64,000 nt of DNA from Spirochaetales bacterium (GCA_027306915.1 DAHUYW010000005.1:1-64000), one strand, 5' to 3'. Counted from the first letter of the stretch, positions 24,141-35,200 are shown. The notes: generated by a model from the sequence alone, not told the origin. Program-made: numbers and translations.

Positions 24141-25562
24141 ATGAAAACACGGATGCTGTCTACGGTGTGCGTGATGGCAGCGCTCGCGATCGCGGGTTGC
24201 ACCTCCGACCGGCCGTCGCACGCGGCATCGAACGCCGTCGCGTATGTGACGGATGGGAGCTCGCCTTTCAAGCAAGTAGCCGTCACCGTCGGCGGGAAGT
24301 CCGCCGACGTCGTGGTCGACCCCGCCCAAACTCGCCAGACGATCGAGGGATTTGGAGGCGCCTTCAATGAAAAGGGGTGGCAGGCGCTCCTCTCGCTCCC
24401 CGAAACGGAACGCAGCGCCGTCATGCAGCGGCTCTTCGACCCGACGGAGGGGCTCGGGCTTCGCATCTGCCGGGTTCCGATCGGGGCGAGCGACTACGCC
24501 CTCGACCGCTACACCAACGACGAGAGTCCGGGCGACTACGCAATGAAGGACTTCTCGATCGCGCGCGACCGCAAGCTCCTCATCCCCTACATCCGGGCTG
24601 CCCTCCGATACCAGCCCGAGCTGAAGCTCTGGGGCTCCGCCTGGACCCCCCCGACCTGGATGAAGAGCAACGACGCCTACGACGGGGGATCGTTTCGCAG
24701 CGATCCGCGCATCTACGCGGCCTACGCCGCCTACCTCGCCTACTTCATCAAGTCCTATCGCGCCGAGGGGCTCCCGCTCGACCTCGTTGCGGTGCAGAAC
24801 GAGCCGCTCGTCCAGCAGCACTATCCCTCCTGCCTCTGGACTCCTGAGCAGTACCTCATCTTCGTCCGCGACTACATGGGACCCCTCTTCGCGAAGGAGG
24901 GGCTCGACGACGCAATCATGCTGGGGACCTTCAATGAGGGCGATGAGCTTCCGCACGCCGCTGGGGTCTTGAAGGATCCGGTCGCGCGTAGGTACGTCTC
25001 CGTGGTGGGGCTCCAGTGGTCGGGGATCGACCTGATTGGAGCCCTCCGCTCGAGCGATAAGGGCTTGCGTTTTTGGGAGACCGAGACGGATTGCGGGAAC
25101 TGGCCGTGGAGGGGCGGATTCGATGCGGATCGCCCGCCGAACGACATCACCTACGCAGCCTACACCTGGGGGCTGATGCGGGATTATCTTGAGGCCGGAG
25201 TCTCGGTCTACGAAATGTGGAACATGGTACTCGACCAGAACGGAAAGAATATGGACGTCGTGCGCCCTTGGCCGCAGAACAGCGCCGTCGTCGTCGATAC
25301 GAAGACAAAGACCGTCACCTACACCCCTATGTACTACGCCTTCGGGAGTTACAGCAAGTTCGTGCCTCCAGGATCGAGACTGGTCCAATCCGGCGGGATG
25401 GATCCGAACGCGGTATGCTTCGTCAGGCCCGACGCGACGGTCGTTGTCGTCCTGTACAACGCCTCCTCAAGCGAGCGCGTCGTGCGAGTCCGGATCGGGA
25501 GCATCAGCTACGGCATGCCGATGAGCGGGCGCTGCTTCGGAGCGCTCGTCGTCCAGAGCTAG
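24141..25562 (+). CDS. GH30 family glycoside hydrolase lipoprotein (glucosylceramidase/beta-glucosidase type)
   Basis: A secreted, lipid-anchored hydrolase of 473 residues. ATG 24141 begins a lipoprotein signal (MKTRMLSTVCVMAALAIAGC); the frame upstream is open but carries no such signal. The TIM barrel shows the GH30 marks: IEGFGGAFNEKGW, then APPTWMK-like TPPTWMKSN, then acid/base Glu in AVQNEPL, then nucleophile Glu in FWETETDCGN. The C-terminal strand domain (YYAFGSYSKFVPPGSRLV) is the usual beta-structure. Family enzymes cleave beta-glucosyl or beta-1,6-glucan links with retention. Possible substrates are beta-glucans; the glucan synthase gene is 3.7 kb downstream, but direct linkage is not shown. 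Confidence 0.9.
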   Translation: MKTRMLSTVCVMAALAIAGCTSDRPSHAASNAVAYVTDGSSPFKQVAVTVGGKSADVVVDPAQTRQTIEGFGGAFNEKGWQALLSLPETERSAVMQRLFDPTEGLGLRICRVPIGASDYALDRYTNDESPGDYAMKDFSIARDRKLLIPYIRAALRYQPELKLWGSAWTPPTWMKSNDAYDGGSFRSDPRIYAAYAAYLAYFIKSYRAEGLPLDLVAVQNEPLVQQHYPSCLWTPEQYLIFVRDYMGPLFAKEGLDDAIMLGTFNEGDELPHAAGVLKDPVARRYVSVVGLQWSGIDLIGALRSSDKGLRFWETETDCGNWPWRGGFDADRPPNDITYAAYTWGLMRDYLEAGVSVYEMWNMVLDQNGKNMDVVRPWPQNSAVVVDTKTKTVTYTPMYYAFGSYSKFVPPGSRLVQSGGMDPNAVCFVRPDATVVVVLYNASSSERVVRVRIGSISYGMPMSGRCFGALVVQS

Positions 25563-25570
25563 AGGTGGGA

Positions 25571-25595
25571 GAGCGCTCGGCGCGCTGAAGCGCTC
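25571..25595 (+). other. Stem-loop after the GH30 gene
   Basis: GAGCGCT and AGCGCTC form a perfect 7-base stem around an 11-base loop nine bases after the GH30 stop. No T run follows, so it may protect the 3' end or be a weak terminator. Confidence 0.35.
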
Positions 25596-25635
25596 GAGCG
25601 ACACCTGCGTGAAGGGACAAAGGAGGAAAGAGCAC

Positions 25636-26508
25636 ATGGAGAGAGCTGTTGGATTGGGATGGATACCGGATTATCCGGACATACGAGACTATGCGACGGT
25701 GCATGCAAAGATCAAGGAATCCTTCGCCGGACTGCAGGCTCACCAGCCGGTCAAAGCCGGCGCCTCGGTCGATTTGCGGCCGTGGTGCTCACCGATCGAA
25801 GATCAGCTCAAGCTTGGATCGTGCACGGCGAATGCGGCAGCGGGGATGTACGAGTATTTCGAGCGGCGTGCGAAGGGCACCTACATCGACTGTTCCCGCA
25901 TTTTCCTCTACAAGGTTACTAGGAATCTTCTTGGCTGGAAGGGCGACACGGGGGCCTACCTGAGGACTGCCATGGGAGCCTTGGCTCTCTTCGGGACCCC
26001 GCCTGAAAAGTACTGGCCATACGACGTAGCCGATTTTGACAAGGAGCCGACTGCCTTCTGCTATGCATTCGCCCAGAGCTTCCAGGCGCTCCTGTACTAT
26101 CGACTCGATCCGTTTGGAACGGCCCCGGCCGCCTTCCTCCAGAACATCAAGAACTACCTCGCCGCCGGGCATGTCTCCATAATCGGCTTCACGGTCTACG
26201 ATTCATACACGCAAGCTGCCTCCAACGCAGGGAAGATCCCCTTCCCTGTTCCTGCGGATCGTGTGGTCGGCGGCCATGCGATTGTCCTGGTCGGCTATGA
26301 CGATGGGGTGAAGATCAAGAACGCTAATCCAGGCGCGGTCGAAACCACGGGCGCTCTGCTCATTCGGAACTCCTGGGGATCGCAGTGGGGCGATAGCGGC
26401 TACGGCTGGCTCCCCTATGAGTACGTCCTGCAAGGGCTTGCCGTCGACTGCTGGTCGATGACGAAGGCAGAGTGGATCAGCACCCAACAATTCGGTCTGC
26501 CTGCGTGA
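25636..26508 (+). CDS. C1 family (papain-fold) cysteine peptidase
   Basis: A 290-residue papain-like protein. The catalytic Cys is in EDQLKLGSCTANA, the His in VGGHAIVLVGYDD, and the Asn in IRNSWGSQWGDSGYG. The N-terminal GWIPDYPDIRDY is typical of bacterial and archaeal C1A members that lack a propeptide. No signal peptide is seen, so it may act in the cytoplasm or leave by a route not visible here. AAAGGAGG lies about ten bases before ATG 25636. It is preceded by a stem-loop and 73 bases after the GH30 gene, so it may have its own promoter. Substrate unknown. Confidence 0.87.
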   Translation: MERAVGLGWIPDYPDIRDYATVHAKIKESFAGLQAHQPVKAGASVDLRPWCSPIEDQLKLGSCTANAAAGMYEYFERRAKGTYIDCSRIFLYKVTRNLLGWKGDTGAYLRTAMGALALFGTPPEKYWPYDVADFDKEPTAFCYAFAQSFQALLYYRLDPFGTAPAAFLQNIKNYLAAGHVSIIGFTVYDSYTQAASNAGKIPFPVPADRVVGGHAIVLVGYDDGVKIKNANPGAVETTGALLIRNSWGSQWGDSGYGWLPYEYVLQGLAVDCWSMTKAEWISTQQFGLPA

Positions 26509-27008
26509 GACTGGAGCGCAAGCGCCTGGCCGGAGATCTCCTGGCGTCCCCCACGGCATTTGCGCCCCCGAACACCGCCCACCCCACGCCACCCTGTCCG
26601 CGTTCCTCACCGTCGGTAGCCCCGCCCGCCGGAAGTGCTCAAGGACCTTCGATAGGGCGGGCTCCGCCTGCGGAGAGATCACCCACAGCGTCGGGCCAAC
26701 CACAGCGGTAGTCCGATGACCTTTCGCTTGCGTGATACGACCACCCAACCCAACGTCCACTTTGCACCTTTGACCAATCTAGGCACAATCACACCTCCCG
26801 AGAGCCCTTGGACGGTCCTGTGCATCCTCCCCTATTCGGATAAGCTTCCGCATCTCCTTTCGACGGACTCCGATGGCCACGTTACCATTGGCCCCACGAC
26901 TGGGTCATCGTGCGGCGCCAACGCCGCTGCATCCTGCGTTTGGTCTCGAAGGCACGCTCAGCGCCCGAGCCGGTCGTTCCCGGGGAAGTTGCTCCTATCC
27001 AGCAAGTC
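26509..27008. other. 500-base region without a recognisable gene
   Basis: Short frames are open on both strands but none gives a familiar peptide or a good ribosome binding site. Base composition becomes less GC-rich toward 27000. Being next to a tyrosine recombinase gene, it could hold an attachment or recombination site, but no duplicated sequence was recognised by eye. Confidence 0.35.
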
Positions 27009-27037
27009 TTGACTTTTCAGGCTTTATCTGTTACATT
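27009..27037 (+). promoter_or_regulatory. Promoter of the tyrosine recombinase gene
   Basis: TTGACT (27009-27014), 17 bases, TACATT (27032-27037) in an AT-rich patch. This gives a leader of about 60 bases before the recombinase start. Confidence 0.6.
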
Positions 27038-27104
27038 ACTAAATATCGCTTGTGTGTTAACTGCTTGAGAGCGCGAGAAAGCTGAGACAGTGAGGTGGGC
27101 TGTG

Positions 27105-27977
27105 ATGACGGGGCAAGACAGGCTCTTCAAAGAGCTGGACGAGATTCGGGATGCCTACAGGCTCGACGTGAGGCAGTTCATTGAGTTCATGAAGGAACGA
27201 AAGCTGCTTCTGGTGGAAGCCCTTAAGGAATACGCCGCATGGCTGGATCAGGAGCACGATGGAAAGCGCTACAGCCCCGCAACAATCAACCGGAAGATCG
27301 CGGCCGCGAAGAGCCGAATTCGCTACGCATTCAAGCACAGCTCCTCCGCCGAGAGCCTTCGCAAGAGGTATCAACTGGAAGAGGTGCTGAAGGAAGTCAA
27401 GCCAAAGCGGTTGGACAGGGCCGCCGTGCCGGCAGAGAAGATCCTCAGTGACGAAGAGGTCAAGAAGCTTGTCCGCGAGACGAAGGACAACACGATCAGG
27501 TTGATGGTCATGTTTCTCGTCGGCACGGGCGTGCGCATCTCCGAAATGTTGGCCATTCGGCTTTCCGACTTGCGGCCGGCGGACGTCGACTTTGTCGAGG
27601 TACGCGTCGTCGGAAAAGGGCGCAAAGAGAGGATTGTTCACGCCAAGACCAGCTTTGTGGACCGCGTGCGCACCTATTTCAACGGGACAACCTACCTGTT
27701 CGAGCATCATGGAAAGCCGTTCAGCCGCATATCGGTAACCAACAGAATCAAGTACGAATCCCTGCGAACGATCGGTCGGGAAGTCACGGCACACCAGCTG
27801 CGGCATACATGGGCGATGATTCAGATCCAGCGGGGAAAGGACGTAAGGGCGGTGGCCGTTGCCCTCGGCCATGCGGATCCCGGACTGGCGGCAAGGATGT
27901 ATTCGGACAAGACACTCAAGCCGCACGAGGCTTTCCTCGACGTACAGGAGCCGGATCGGGACAATGCTGCGGAGTGA
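27105..27977 (+). CDS. Tyrosine recombinase / integrase (XerC/D-like)
   Basis: A site-specific DNA recombinase of 290 residues. The N-terminal SAM-like core-binding domain covers residues 1-105. The catalytic domain has Arg in GTGVRISEML, Lys in VVGKGRKER, HxxR in TAHQLRHTWA, His in ALGHADPG and the Tyr nucleophile in ARMYSDKT. All catalytic residues are present, so it should be active. ATG 27105 is preferred (GAGGTGG is a fair distance upstream), with GTG 27090 and 27102 as alternatives. The gene is followed by a 49-codon ORF. With empty DNA upstream it may be a leftover of a mobile element or a lineage-specific recombinase; no cargo or phage gene is seen around it. Confidence 0.88.
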   Translation: MTGQDRLFKELDEIRDAYRLDVRQFIEFMKERKLLLVEALKEYAAWLDQEHDGKRYSPATINRKIAAAKSRIRYAFKHSSSAESLRKRYQLEEVLKEVKPKRLDRAAVPAEKILSDEEVKKLVRETKDNTIRLMVMFLVGTGVRISEMLAIRLSDLRPADVDFVEVRVVGKGRKERIVHAKTSFVDRVRTYFNGTTYLFEHHGKPFSRISVTNRIKYESLRTIGREVTAHQLRHTWAMIQIQRGKDVRAVAVALGHADPGLAARMYSDKTLKPHEAFLDVQEPDRDNAAE

Positions 27978-28037
27978 CAGGGATAGGGATGAGCGCGAGC
28001 TGTCCGTCCCGGGTTCCGATCAAAGGAGAAACTGATA

Positions 28038-28187
28038 ATGACGAAGCAATCGTTCGAACAGAGACTTGTTGTTGCGCGTGTTCTCAATCGGTACGTCCAG
28101 CAGCGCGCCCTGCTCGATTGGAACAAGGCGGTCCTAGCCGCGCTTGAAAAGTGGATCGACACGAAACCGAAGCAGACAGCCAGTTAG
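28038..28187 (+). CDS. Small 49-residue protein downstream of the recombinase
   Basis: An ORF starting at ATG 28038, preceded by AAAGGAG at suitable distance, ending at TAG 28185-28187. The peptide begins MTKQSFEQRLVVARVLNRYV and ends KWIDTKPKQTAS. It is basic, lacks Cys, and looks fully helical. I do not recognise a family. It begins 60 bases after the recombinase stop and ends at a GC hairpin, so the two could be one transcript. A role as accessory protein of the recombinase is possible but is only positional inference. Confidence 0.55.
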   Translation: MTKQSFEQRLVVARVLNRYVQQRALLDWNKAVLAALEKWIDTKPKQTAS

Positions 28188-28203
28188 GCGGCCGCCAGGC
28201 CGC
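28188..28203 (+). terminator. Possible terminator hairpin after the small ORF
   Basis: GCGGCC-GCCA-GGCCGC forms a perfect 6-base GC stem with a 4-base loop directly after the TAG of the small ORF. A weak pyrimidine run (GTTTCTTCCCC) follows a few bases later. Confidence 0.4.
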
Positions 28204-28291
28204 GGACGTTTCTTCCCCAACCAGCCGCACCAGGCAGAATGCTCGGCTATCGCTCGCAGATGAGCCCGTCAGATCGGGCAAGGAGAATTGT

Positions 28292-29179
28292 ATGAGTTAT
28301 TGGATGGTTCTTGGTGTCATCGTTATCGTCGTGTTTTTCTTGAGTGGGATCAGGGTGATTCGCCCAACGATGCGAGGCCTGGTGGAACGCATGGGTAAGT
28401 ACCACCGCTATGCCAGTCCCGGTTTCAACTGGATTATTCCGATGATCGACAGGATGTTCAAGATCAATATCACCGAGGTTATGGTCAACGCGGAGCCGCA
28501 GGAGATCATCACCAGCGACAAGCTCAACGCAAGCGTCGACGCGCAGGTCTATTTTAAAGTCAAGAGCGACGAGGAGAACGTAAAGAACTCCCAGTACAGC
28601 GTCAACGATTACAGATATCAGATCGTCAACCTTGCCCGTACGACGTTGCGCAACATCATCGGCACGATGACCCTGATGTCGGCGAACAGCGAGCGGGGGA
28701 AGATTAACCGTGAGCTCCATCAGACGCTGCGCGAAGAAACCGCGCATTGGGGAATCGATATCGTCAGAACCGAGTTGAAGGAAATCGAGCCGCCCGAGGA
28801 GGTTCAGATGACGATGAACAAGGTGGTGCAGGCCGAGAACGAAAAGGTCGCGGCGATCGACTTCGCTACGGCGACCGAGACGATGGCGGATGGCGCAAGA
28901 AGGGCCGAGATCAAGAAGGCGGAAGGGGTGCGGCAGGCGAAAATCCTCGAAGCAGAGGGCGAGGCGCAGGCCATCAAGCTCGTGAACGAAGCGGCTGACA
29001 AGTATTTCGTGGGCAACGCTCAGCTGCTCAGGAGACTCATGACGGTTGAAACAGCGCTCTCGGCAAATGCGAAAATCGTGATTCCGTCAAACACGGAGCT
29101 CGTAAACGTCATCGGAGAGATGGCGGGAATCCTGCCGTTCAACCACAACGGCAACGGGAATGTCAAAGAGAAGGCGTGA
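28292..29179 (+). CDS. SPFH/band-7 membrane protein (stomatin/prohibitin family)
   Basis: A 295-residue membrane-anchored scaffold protein. An N-terminal hydrophobic segment (MSYWMVLGVIVIVVFFLSG) is followed by the band-7 domain (VIRPTMRGLVERMGKYHRYA, then SPGFNWIIPMIDR, then ARTTLRNIIGTMTL) and a long charged coiled coil rich in A, E and K. The end is VIPSNTELVNVIGEMAG. AAGGAG stands before ATG 28292, and the open frame upstream lacks a site. Relatives form oligomers at the inner membrane and assist membrane proteins or proteases. No NfeD-type partner is adjacent. The next gene is a giant glucan synthase starting 72 bases later, so a shared membrane role is conceivable. Confidence 0.88.
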   Translation: MSYWMVLGVIVIVVFFLSGIRVIRPTMRGLVERMGKYHRYASPGFNWIIPMIDRMFKINITEVMVNAEPQEIITSDKLNASVDAQVYFKVKSDEENVKNSQYSVNDYRYQIVNLARTTLRNIIGTMTLMSANSERGKINRELHQTLREETAHWGIDIVRTELKEIEPPEEVQMTMNKVVQAENEKVAAIDFATATETMADGARRAEIKKAEGVRQAKILEAEGEAQAIKLVNEAADKYFVGNAQLLRRLMTVETALSANAKIVIPSNTELVNVIGEMAGILPFNHNGNGNVKEKA

Positions 29180-29246
29180 GCGAACCCATCGGTTCGCCCA
29201 CCTCCACGGTCTGGACGAATCCGCGGTGGCTGAGTCCAGCCACCGC
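29180..29246 (+). promoter_or_regulatory. Two perfect hairpins between the SPFH and glucan synthase genes
   Basis: Hairpin 1 is GCGAACC-CATC-GGTTCGC (29180-29197), right after the SPFH stop. Hairpin 2 is GCGGTGGCTG-AGTC-CAGCCACCGC (29223-29246), a 10-base perfect stem ending five bases before the ATG at 29252. Neither is followed by a T run. Hairpin 2 occupies the place where a ribosome binding site would be, so it may regulate translation or mark a processing site. Confidence 0.5.
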
Positions 29247-29251
29247 CTCCT

Positions 29252-32200
29252 ATGGCGCGCGGGAGCAATGAGATCAAAGTGAGAATATCGACCGGGACCA
29301 CAACCAGAGCAATTCGGGGATTCCTGCCGCGCCTCGGATATCTTCCCCGTCCTATTATCCGCAAGTTCCCCGACGAAGAACAGCCCCTGCGTTCCGAGCT
29401 CTTCAGCCCGGATCAAATGCAGAGTCACGGCAGGTTTCTCGCCGAATCACACAGCGTGAGCCATTCGCGCGCGCGCGGCGACAGGCTCCTTGCGCGACTC
29501 GTCGAGAATGAAGCCGTCCTGAATGAAGTCCGCGCCCTTCTCACTGAAACAGCCGCGGCGAGTCGCAGGATCGTTCCGGCCGCCGATTGGTTGCTCGACA
29601 ACTTCTATTTGATCGAAGAGCATATTCGCACGAGCAAGCGGGATCTGCCGAAAGGCTACAGCAGAGAATTGCCCCGCCTGCGCGGTGGTCAATCCTCGGG
29701 CCTCCCCCGCGTCTATGACATTGCGCTGGACCGGATATCACACGGTGATGGAGCCGTGGATTCCGAGACCCTTTTCGGTTTTCTCCAAGCCTATCAGTCG
29801 ATTTCCGTCTTGACGCTTGGCGAATTGTGGGCTGTCCCCATCATGCTTCGCCTTGCCCTCATCGAAAACCTCCGGCGCGTCGCCGCTCGAATTTCCGCGG
29901 AAATCCATGCCGAAAGTCGTGCGGATTATTGGGCAGACCGCATGACAGAGACGGTGGAGTCGGACCCGAAGAGCCTTATCCTGTTGATCGCAGACATGGC
30001 CCGTTCCGACCCCCCAATGGTAAGCTCATTCGTAGCCGAGCTTGCGCGCAAACTCCAAGGCAAAGGCTCTGCCCTGGCGTTGCCGCTGACGTGGATTGAG
30101 CAGCGGCTCTCCGAATCGGGTCTGACAATCGAACAGCTCGTGCAGTCCGCAATGCGGCAGCAGGCCTCCGACCAGGTTTCCATCAGCAACAGCATTCGCA
30201 GCCTTCGTTCCCTTGGCGCAACGGACTGGAAAGAGTTCGTCGAGAGCACGAGCGTTGTCGAGAAAACCCTCCGCGAGGATCCGGCCGCAAGCTACGGCAA
30301 AATGGATTTCATGACACGCGATCGATATCGCCACGTTGTAGAAGCGACCGCCAGGAGAGGCCGGCTGCCGGAAGACGATGTGGCCCGCTGCGCCATAGAA
30401 CTGGCGCGTAACCGCAGTCAGAGCGCAGGAATCGCTGAGCGGGGCGCTCACGTCGGCTTTTATCTCATCGATAAGGGATTCGCCCTGCTCCAACGAAGCG
30501 TCAAGGTGCGGGTATCTCCCTCACTAGCACTCCGAAACATCGGAAGGCGGTTGGCCTTGGCGCTGTATGTGGGTTCGGCTGTTTTCTTGACGGTCTTCTT
30601 CGCGGCCGGTCTTGTTGAAATCGCCCACGCCCACGGTCTGCTGGGTTGGCGGCTGTTGCTCGCAGCGATCCTATCGTTTTTTTGCGCCAGTGGTTTGTCG
30701 ATTGCGCTCGCGAATTGGCTGGTGACGGTTCTTACCTTGCCCCACCCTCTGCCGCGAATGGACTTCTCCGACGGCATTCCGGCCGAATCTCGCACGCTGG
30801 TCGTTGTCCCGGCGATGCTTTCGAACGCGCGTCATATCGAGCGCTTGACCGAGGCGCTGGAGGTGCGCTTCCTGGCTAACCGCGACGACAATCTGTTCTT
30901 TGGCCTCCTGACCGATCTCACGGACGCCGATGAAGAGGTCTTGCCGCTAGATGAGGAGCTGACTCGAGAGGTACGGCAGAAGATCGAGGAGCTCAATGAC
31001 AGGTACCGGAGTCCCCTTGGTGATCCTTTTTTCCTCTTCCACAGAGCGCGGCGTTGGAATGAAGTGGAAGGGTTGTGGATGGGCCATGAACGAAAGCGAG
31101 GAAAACTTGCGGACTTGAATGCCCTGCTGCGTACCGATGCAACGGATCGCTTCGACGTGACCGTCGGGAAGATCGAGCAACTGCGAACGGTGAAGTATGT
31201 CATTACGCTGGATACGGACACGCAATTGCCGCGCGACTCCGCCCGGCAACTTGCGGGAACGATGGCGCATCCGCTGAATAATCCCCGCTACGATGAAGAG
31301 CGGAAGCGGATTGTCGAGGGATACGGCATCTTACAGCCGCGGGTGAGCGCAAGTCTGCCGGGGGCAAGCCGATCCTATTACGCCTGGCTGTACGGCAGCG
31401 AGCCTAGCATCGACCCGTACACTCGGGCAGTGTCCGATGTCTATCAAGATCTGTTTGGCGAAGGGTCGTTCATCGGAAAGGGGATCTACGATGTTGATGC
31501 CTTCGAGCAGGCACTAAAGGGGCGCCTCCCCGAGAATCGGATTCTTAGCCATGATCTTTTGGAGGGATGCTATGCGCGATCCGGCCTCTTGAGCGACGTG
31601 CAGTTGTTCGAGGAGTCTCCGTCCACCTACCGCTCCGACGTGGACCGCCGTCGCCGCTGGATTCGGGGTGATTGGCAGCTGGCGGGATGGCTCCTGCCGT
31701 TCGTCCCTGCTCCTGACGACCGCGCACAGAAGAACGCTCTCTCGTCCTTGTCGAGATGGAAAATACTCGACAACCTCAGGCGCAGCCTTGCACCCGCAGC
31801 GCTGACCCTGCTGATCCTCCTGGGGTGGACTGTATTGTCAAATCCGCTCCTCTGGACTCTGTCGGCGGTCGGGATCATCCTGATTCCTTCGCTGCTTGTT
31901 TCCTTTTTTGGTTTCTTTCACAAATCGGACGACATGCCGCTTTGGTCGCACCTTGCTGCCACGTTCCGGGCGGCTGTCAACCATTTGGCTCAGGCCGCCT
32001 TTGCGCTTGTGTGTTTGCCCTACGATGCCTATTACAGTCTCGGCGCCATCGTTCGCACGGTCTGGCGCATGCTGATCTCGCGCAGGCGATTGCTCGAGTG
32101 GAGGCCGTCGGACGAGCAGGATCGAAGCGGTCATGCTGATCTCGCCCTTTCGTTTCAATCCATGTGGATTGCACCGGCCCTTGCGGTAGTGATGGTAGTT

Positions 32201-35200
32201 CTCCTAGGACTTTCCGAGCCCTCGGTTTTGGCGGTGGCCGCTCCGTTACTCGGACTCTGGCTGACGTCTCCGGCCATCGTTTGGTGGATCAGCCGACCGC
32301 GGGCCGTGCCCAAAGTTCACCTTTCAGTCGATCAGAACAAATTCCTGCGCCGACTCGCCCGCAAGACGTGGGCGTTCTTCGAAACCTTTGTAACGGAGGA
32401 GGAGCACTGGCTTCCTCCCGACAACTTTCAAGAGTTGCCCGAGGCGAAAATCGCTCATCGTACATCCCCGACCAACATGGGGCTTGCGCTCCTTGCGAGC
32501 TTGGCGGCGCGCGACTTCGGATACATTCAGACGGGAAGCCTCATTGCGCGCACGGAACGCGCCCTTCAGACCATGTCAAGCCTCGAGCGACACCGCGATC
32601 ACTTCTACAACTGGTATGATACTCATTCCCTGCAGCCGCTCCTGCCTCGCTATGTCTCGACCGTTGACAGCGGCAACCTCGCGGCTCATCTCTTGACGCT
32701 TCGCTCGGGCCTACTCGAGGCTCCCGACGACAAAATCATCGGAACGAGAATATGGCAGGGGATAATCGATACCCAGAATGTCGTCGCCGAGGCCACAAAG
32801 GGTGTGGCTCCGAGGCGTCTCGCTCAATTCCGGAAGGAGCTGGAGTCGGCGATAAGCTCCGACCCTTCCTCGCTGGTTGCCGCAAGGGAATCCTTGGAGC
32901 GGCTTGCCGCTTCGGCCGGGGAAATCGCGGAGTCCACGGCGGGCCAAGAAGCGGATCAGGCGAGGTGGTGGGGCGAGGCGCTGGACCGACAGTGCCGGGA
33001 GGCGCTTAACGAGCTTGAGTTTCTCGCGCCGTGGTTGTCACATCGGGCTCTCTTCGACGGTCGAGCGGATTCCTTCGACACTATGAGAATCCCGACCTTG
33101 CGCGAGCTATACGCGCTCGAGACCGAGATGCTCCAGGCCCTCGATGGTCGCCTCCACGACGAAGCGGAGGGGACGGAATACGATCGGCTCTCCGCATTGG
33201 CGCAACTCGTTACCGAAGGTCGTGCCCACGCCGAGGCGCGGTTCGCCTCGATCGAACGTCTCGCTTTTCAAATAGAGGATCTCGCGCTGATGGATTTCTC
33301 GTTCCTCTATGATAAACGGCGGCATCTTCTCGCCATCGGCTACAACGTCGAAGGGCGGCGGCAAGACCCCGGCTACTATGATCTCCTCGCTTCGGAAGCC
33401 AGGCTTGCCAGTTTCGTCGCCATAGCGCAGGGGCAGATACCTCAAGAAAACTGGTTTGCGCTCGGGCGCCTTCTTGCGGATGCCGGAGGAAAGTCAGTCC
33501 TTTTTTCTTGGAGCGGATCAATGTTCGAGTACCTCATGCCGCTCCTGGTGATGCCGACGTATGAGAACACACTTCTCGATCAAACCTGCAAGGCCGCCAT
33601 CGCTCGCCAGATCGAGTATGGCAAGCACCGAGGGGTGCCATGGGGCATCTCGGAGTCCGGCTACAATTCGTTCGATGTCAGCCTCAATTACCAATACCGC
33701 GCGTTCGGAGTTCCTGGCCTAGGTTTCAAACGCGGACTCGTCGACGATCTGGTCATCGCTCCCTATGCCTCGGTGCTTGCATTGATGGCGATGCCCGAGA
33801 AGGCCTGTCAGAACCTTCAACGACTTTCTGACGAGGGATTCGAGGGAGACTATGGGCTGTATGAGGCGATTGACTACACAGAGAATCGTGTACCGTCCGG
33901 CCAGTCGAGCGCAGTTGTCCGGTCCTTCATGGCGCATCATCAGGGAATGAGCCTCCTCTCTCTTGTCTCTCGGATTCTCGACCGACCGATGCAAAAACGG
34001 TTCGAGTCGATTCCCCTGGTTCGAGCGACCGCGTTGTTGCTCGAGGAGAGAATCCCGAGGGCCACTACGTTCTATTCGCGCGCGGCCGACACGCCGGAGT
34101 TTCGTGCGGGGACCGAGGATTCGCGCACGAGAGCTCGAGTGTTCACGAATCCCGATACTCCTTTCCCTGAGGTGCATTTGTTGTCGAACGGCAAATATCA
34201 CGTAATGGTCACAAACGGGGGAGGTGGGTACAGCCGCTGGAAAGATCTCGCAGTCACCCGCTGGCGCGAAGATAGTACATGCGACAATTGGGGCACATTT
34301 GTCTTTATTCGCGACACGGAGACCGAGGAGTTCTGGTCGAACGCACTCCAGCCGACCCTCAAACGGTCGGAAGACTACGAGGTGATCTTCTCGGAGGGTC
34401 GGGCTGAGTTTCGTCGCCGTGGTCACGACCTTGATACGTACACCGAAATCGCCGTGTCGCCGGAAGACGACATCGAGCTGCGTCGCATCCGCATCGCGAA
34501 TCACTCGCGGGTTCAGCGGACGATCGACGTCACAAGCTACGCCGAGGTAGTGCTTGCGACTCCCGCAAGCGATGCGACCCACCCCGCTTTCGGTAATCTC
34601 TTTGTCCGGACCGAAATCATCGCAGAGCGGCAAGCGATTCTCTGTGCTCGACGGCCGCGATCCAGCGACGAGCAGGTTCCCTGGCTGCTGCACCTGATGA
34701 CGGTGCGAGATGCGGAAATTCTCGAAGTTTCCTATGAGACGGATCGCACGCGCTTCGTCGGTCGAGGCAACACCATTGCCGCTCCGCAGGCAATGAAGAC
34801 ACCGGGATCGCTTTCGGGTAGCGAGGGGTCAGTGCTGGACCCGATTGTCGCAATCCGACACAAAATCGTCATTGAACCGGACGCCTCTGCGACAGTTGAT
34901 CTGGTTACCGGGATCGGCGATAGCCGCGACGTCGCCTTGCGCCTTGCGGAGAAGTATCAAAGCAAGCGGTTCGCAAATCGCGCTTTCGAGCTTGCATTCA
35001 CGCACAGCCAGGTAGTTTTGCAGCAGATCAACGGGACCGAAGCGGAAGCGCAGCTCTATGGTCGCCTCGCCGGGTCGATACTCTATGCTCACTATCGCAT
35101 GCGCGCCGATTCAAACATTCTCATCGCCAACCGCCGCGGGCAATCCGGGCTGTGGGGCTATTCCATTTCGGGCGATTTGCCTATCGTGCTGCTCCTGATC

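Noticed and set aside
23913..25388. Long minus-strand open frame of nearly 500 codons
   Set aside because: It lies antisense to the clear GH30 gene, has biased composition and no recognisable motif; a GC-driven shadow.
26203..26760. Minus-strand frame crossing the end of the peptidase gene into the gene-free region
   Set aside because: Half of it is antisense to the peptidase, and the remainder gives no recognisable similarity.
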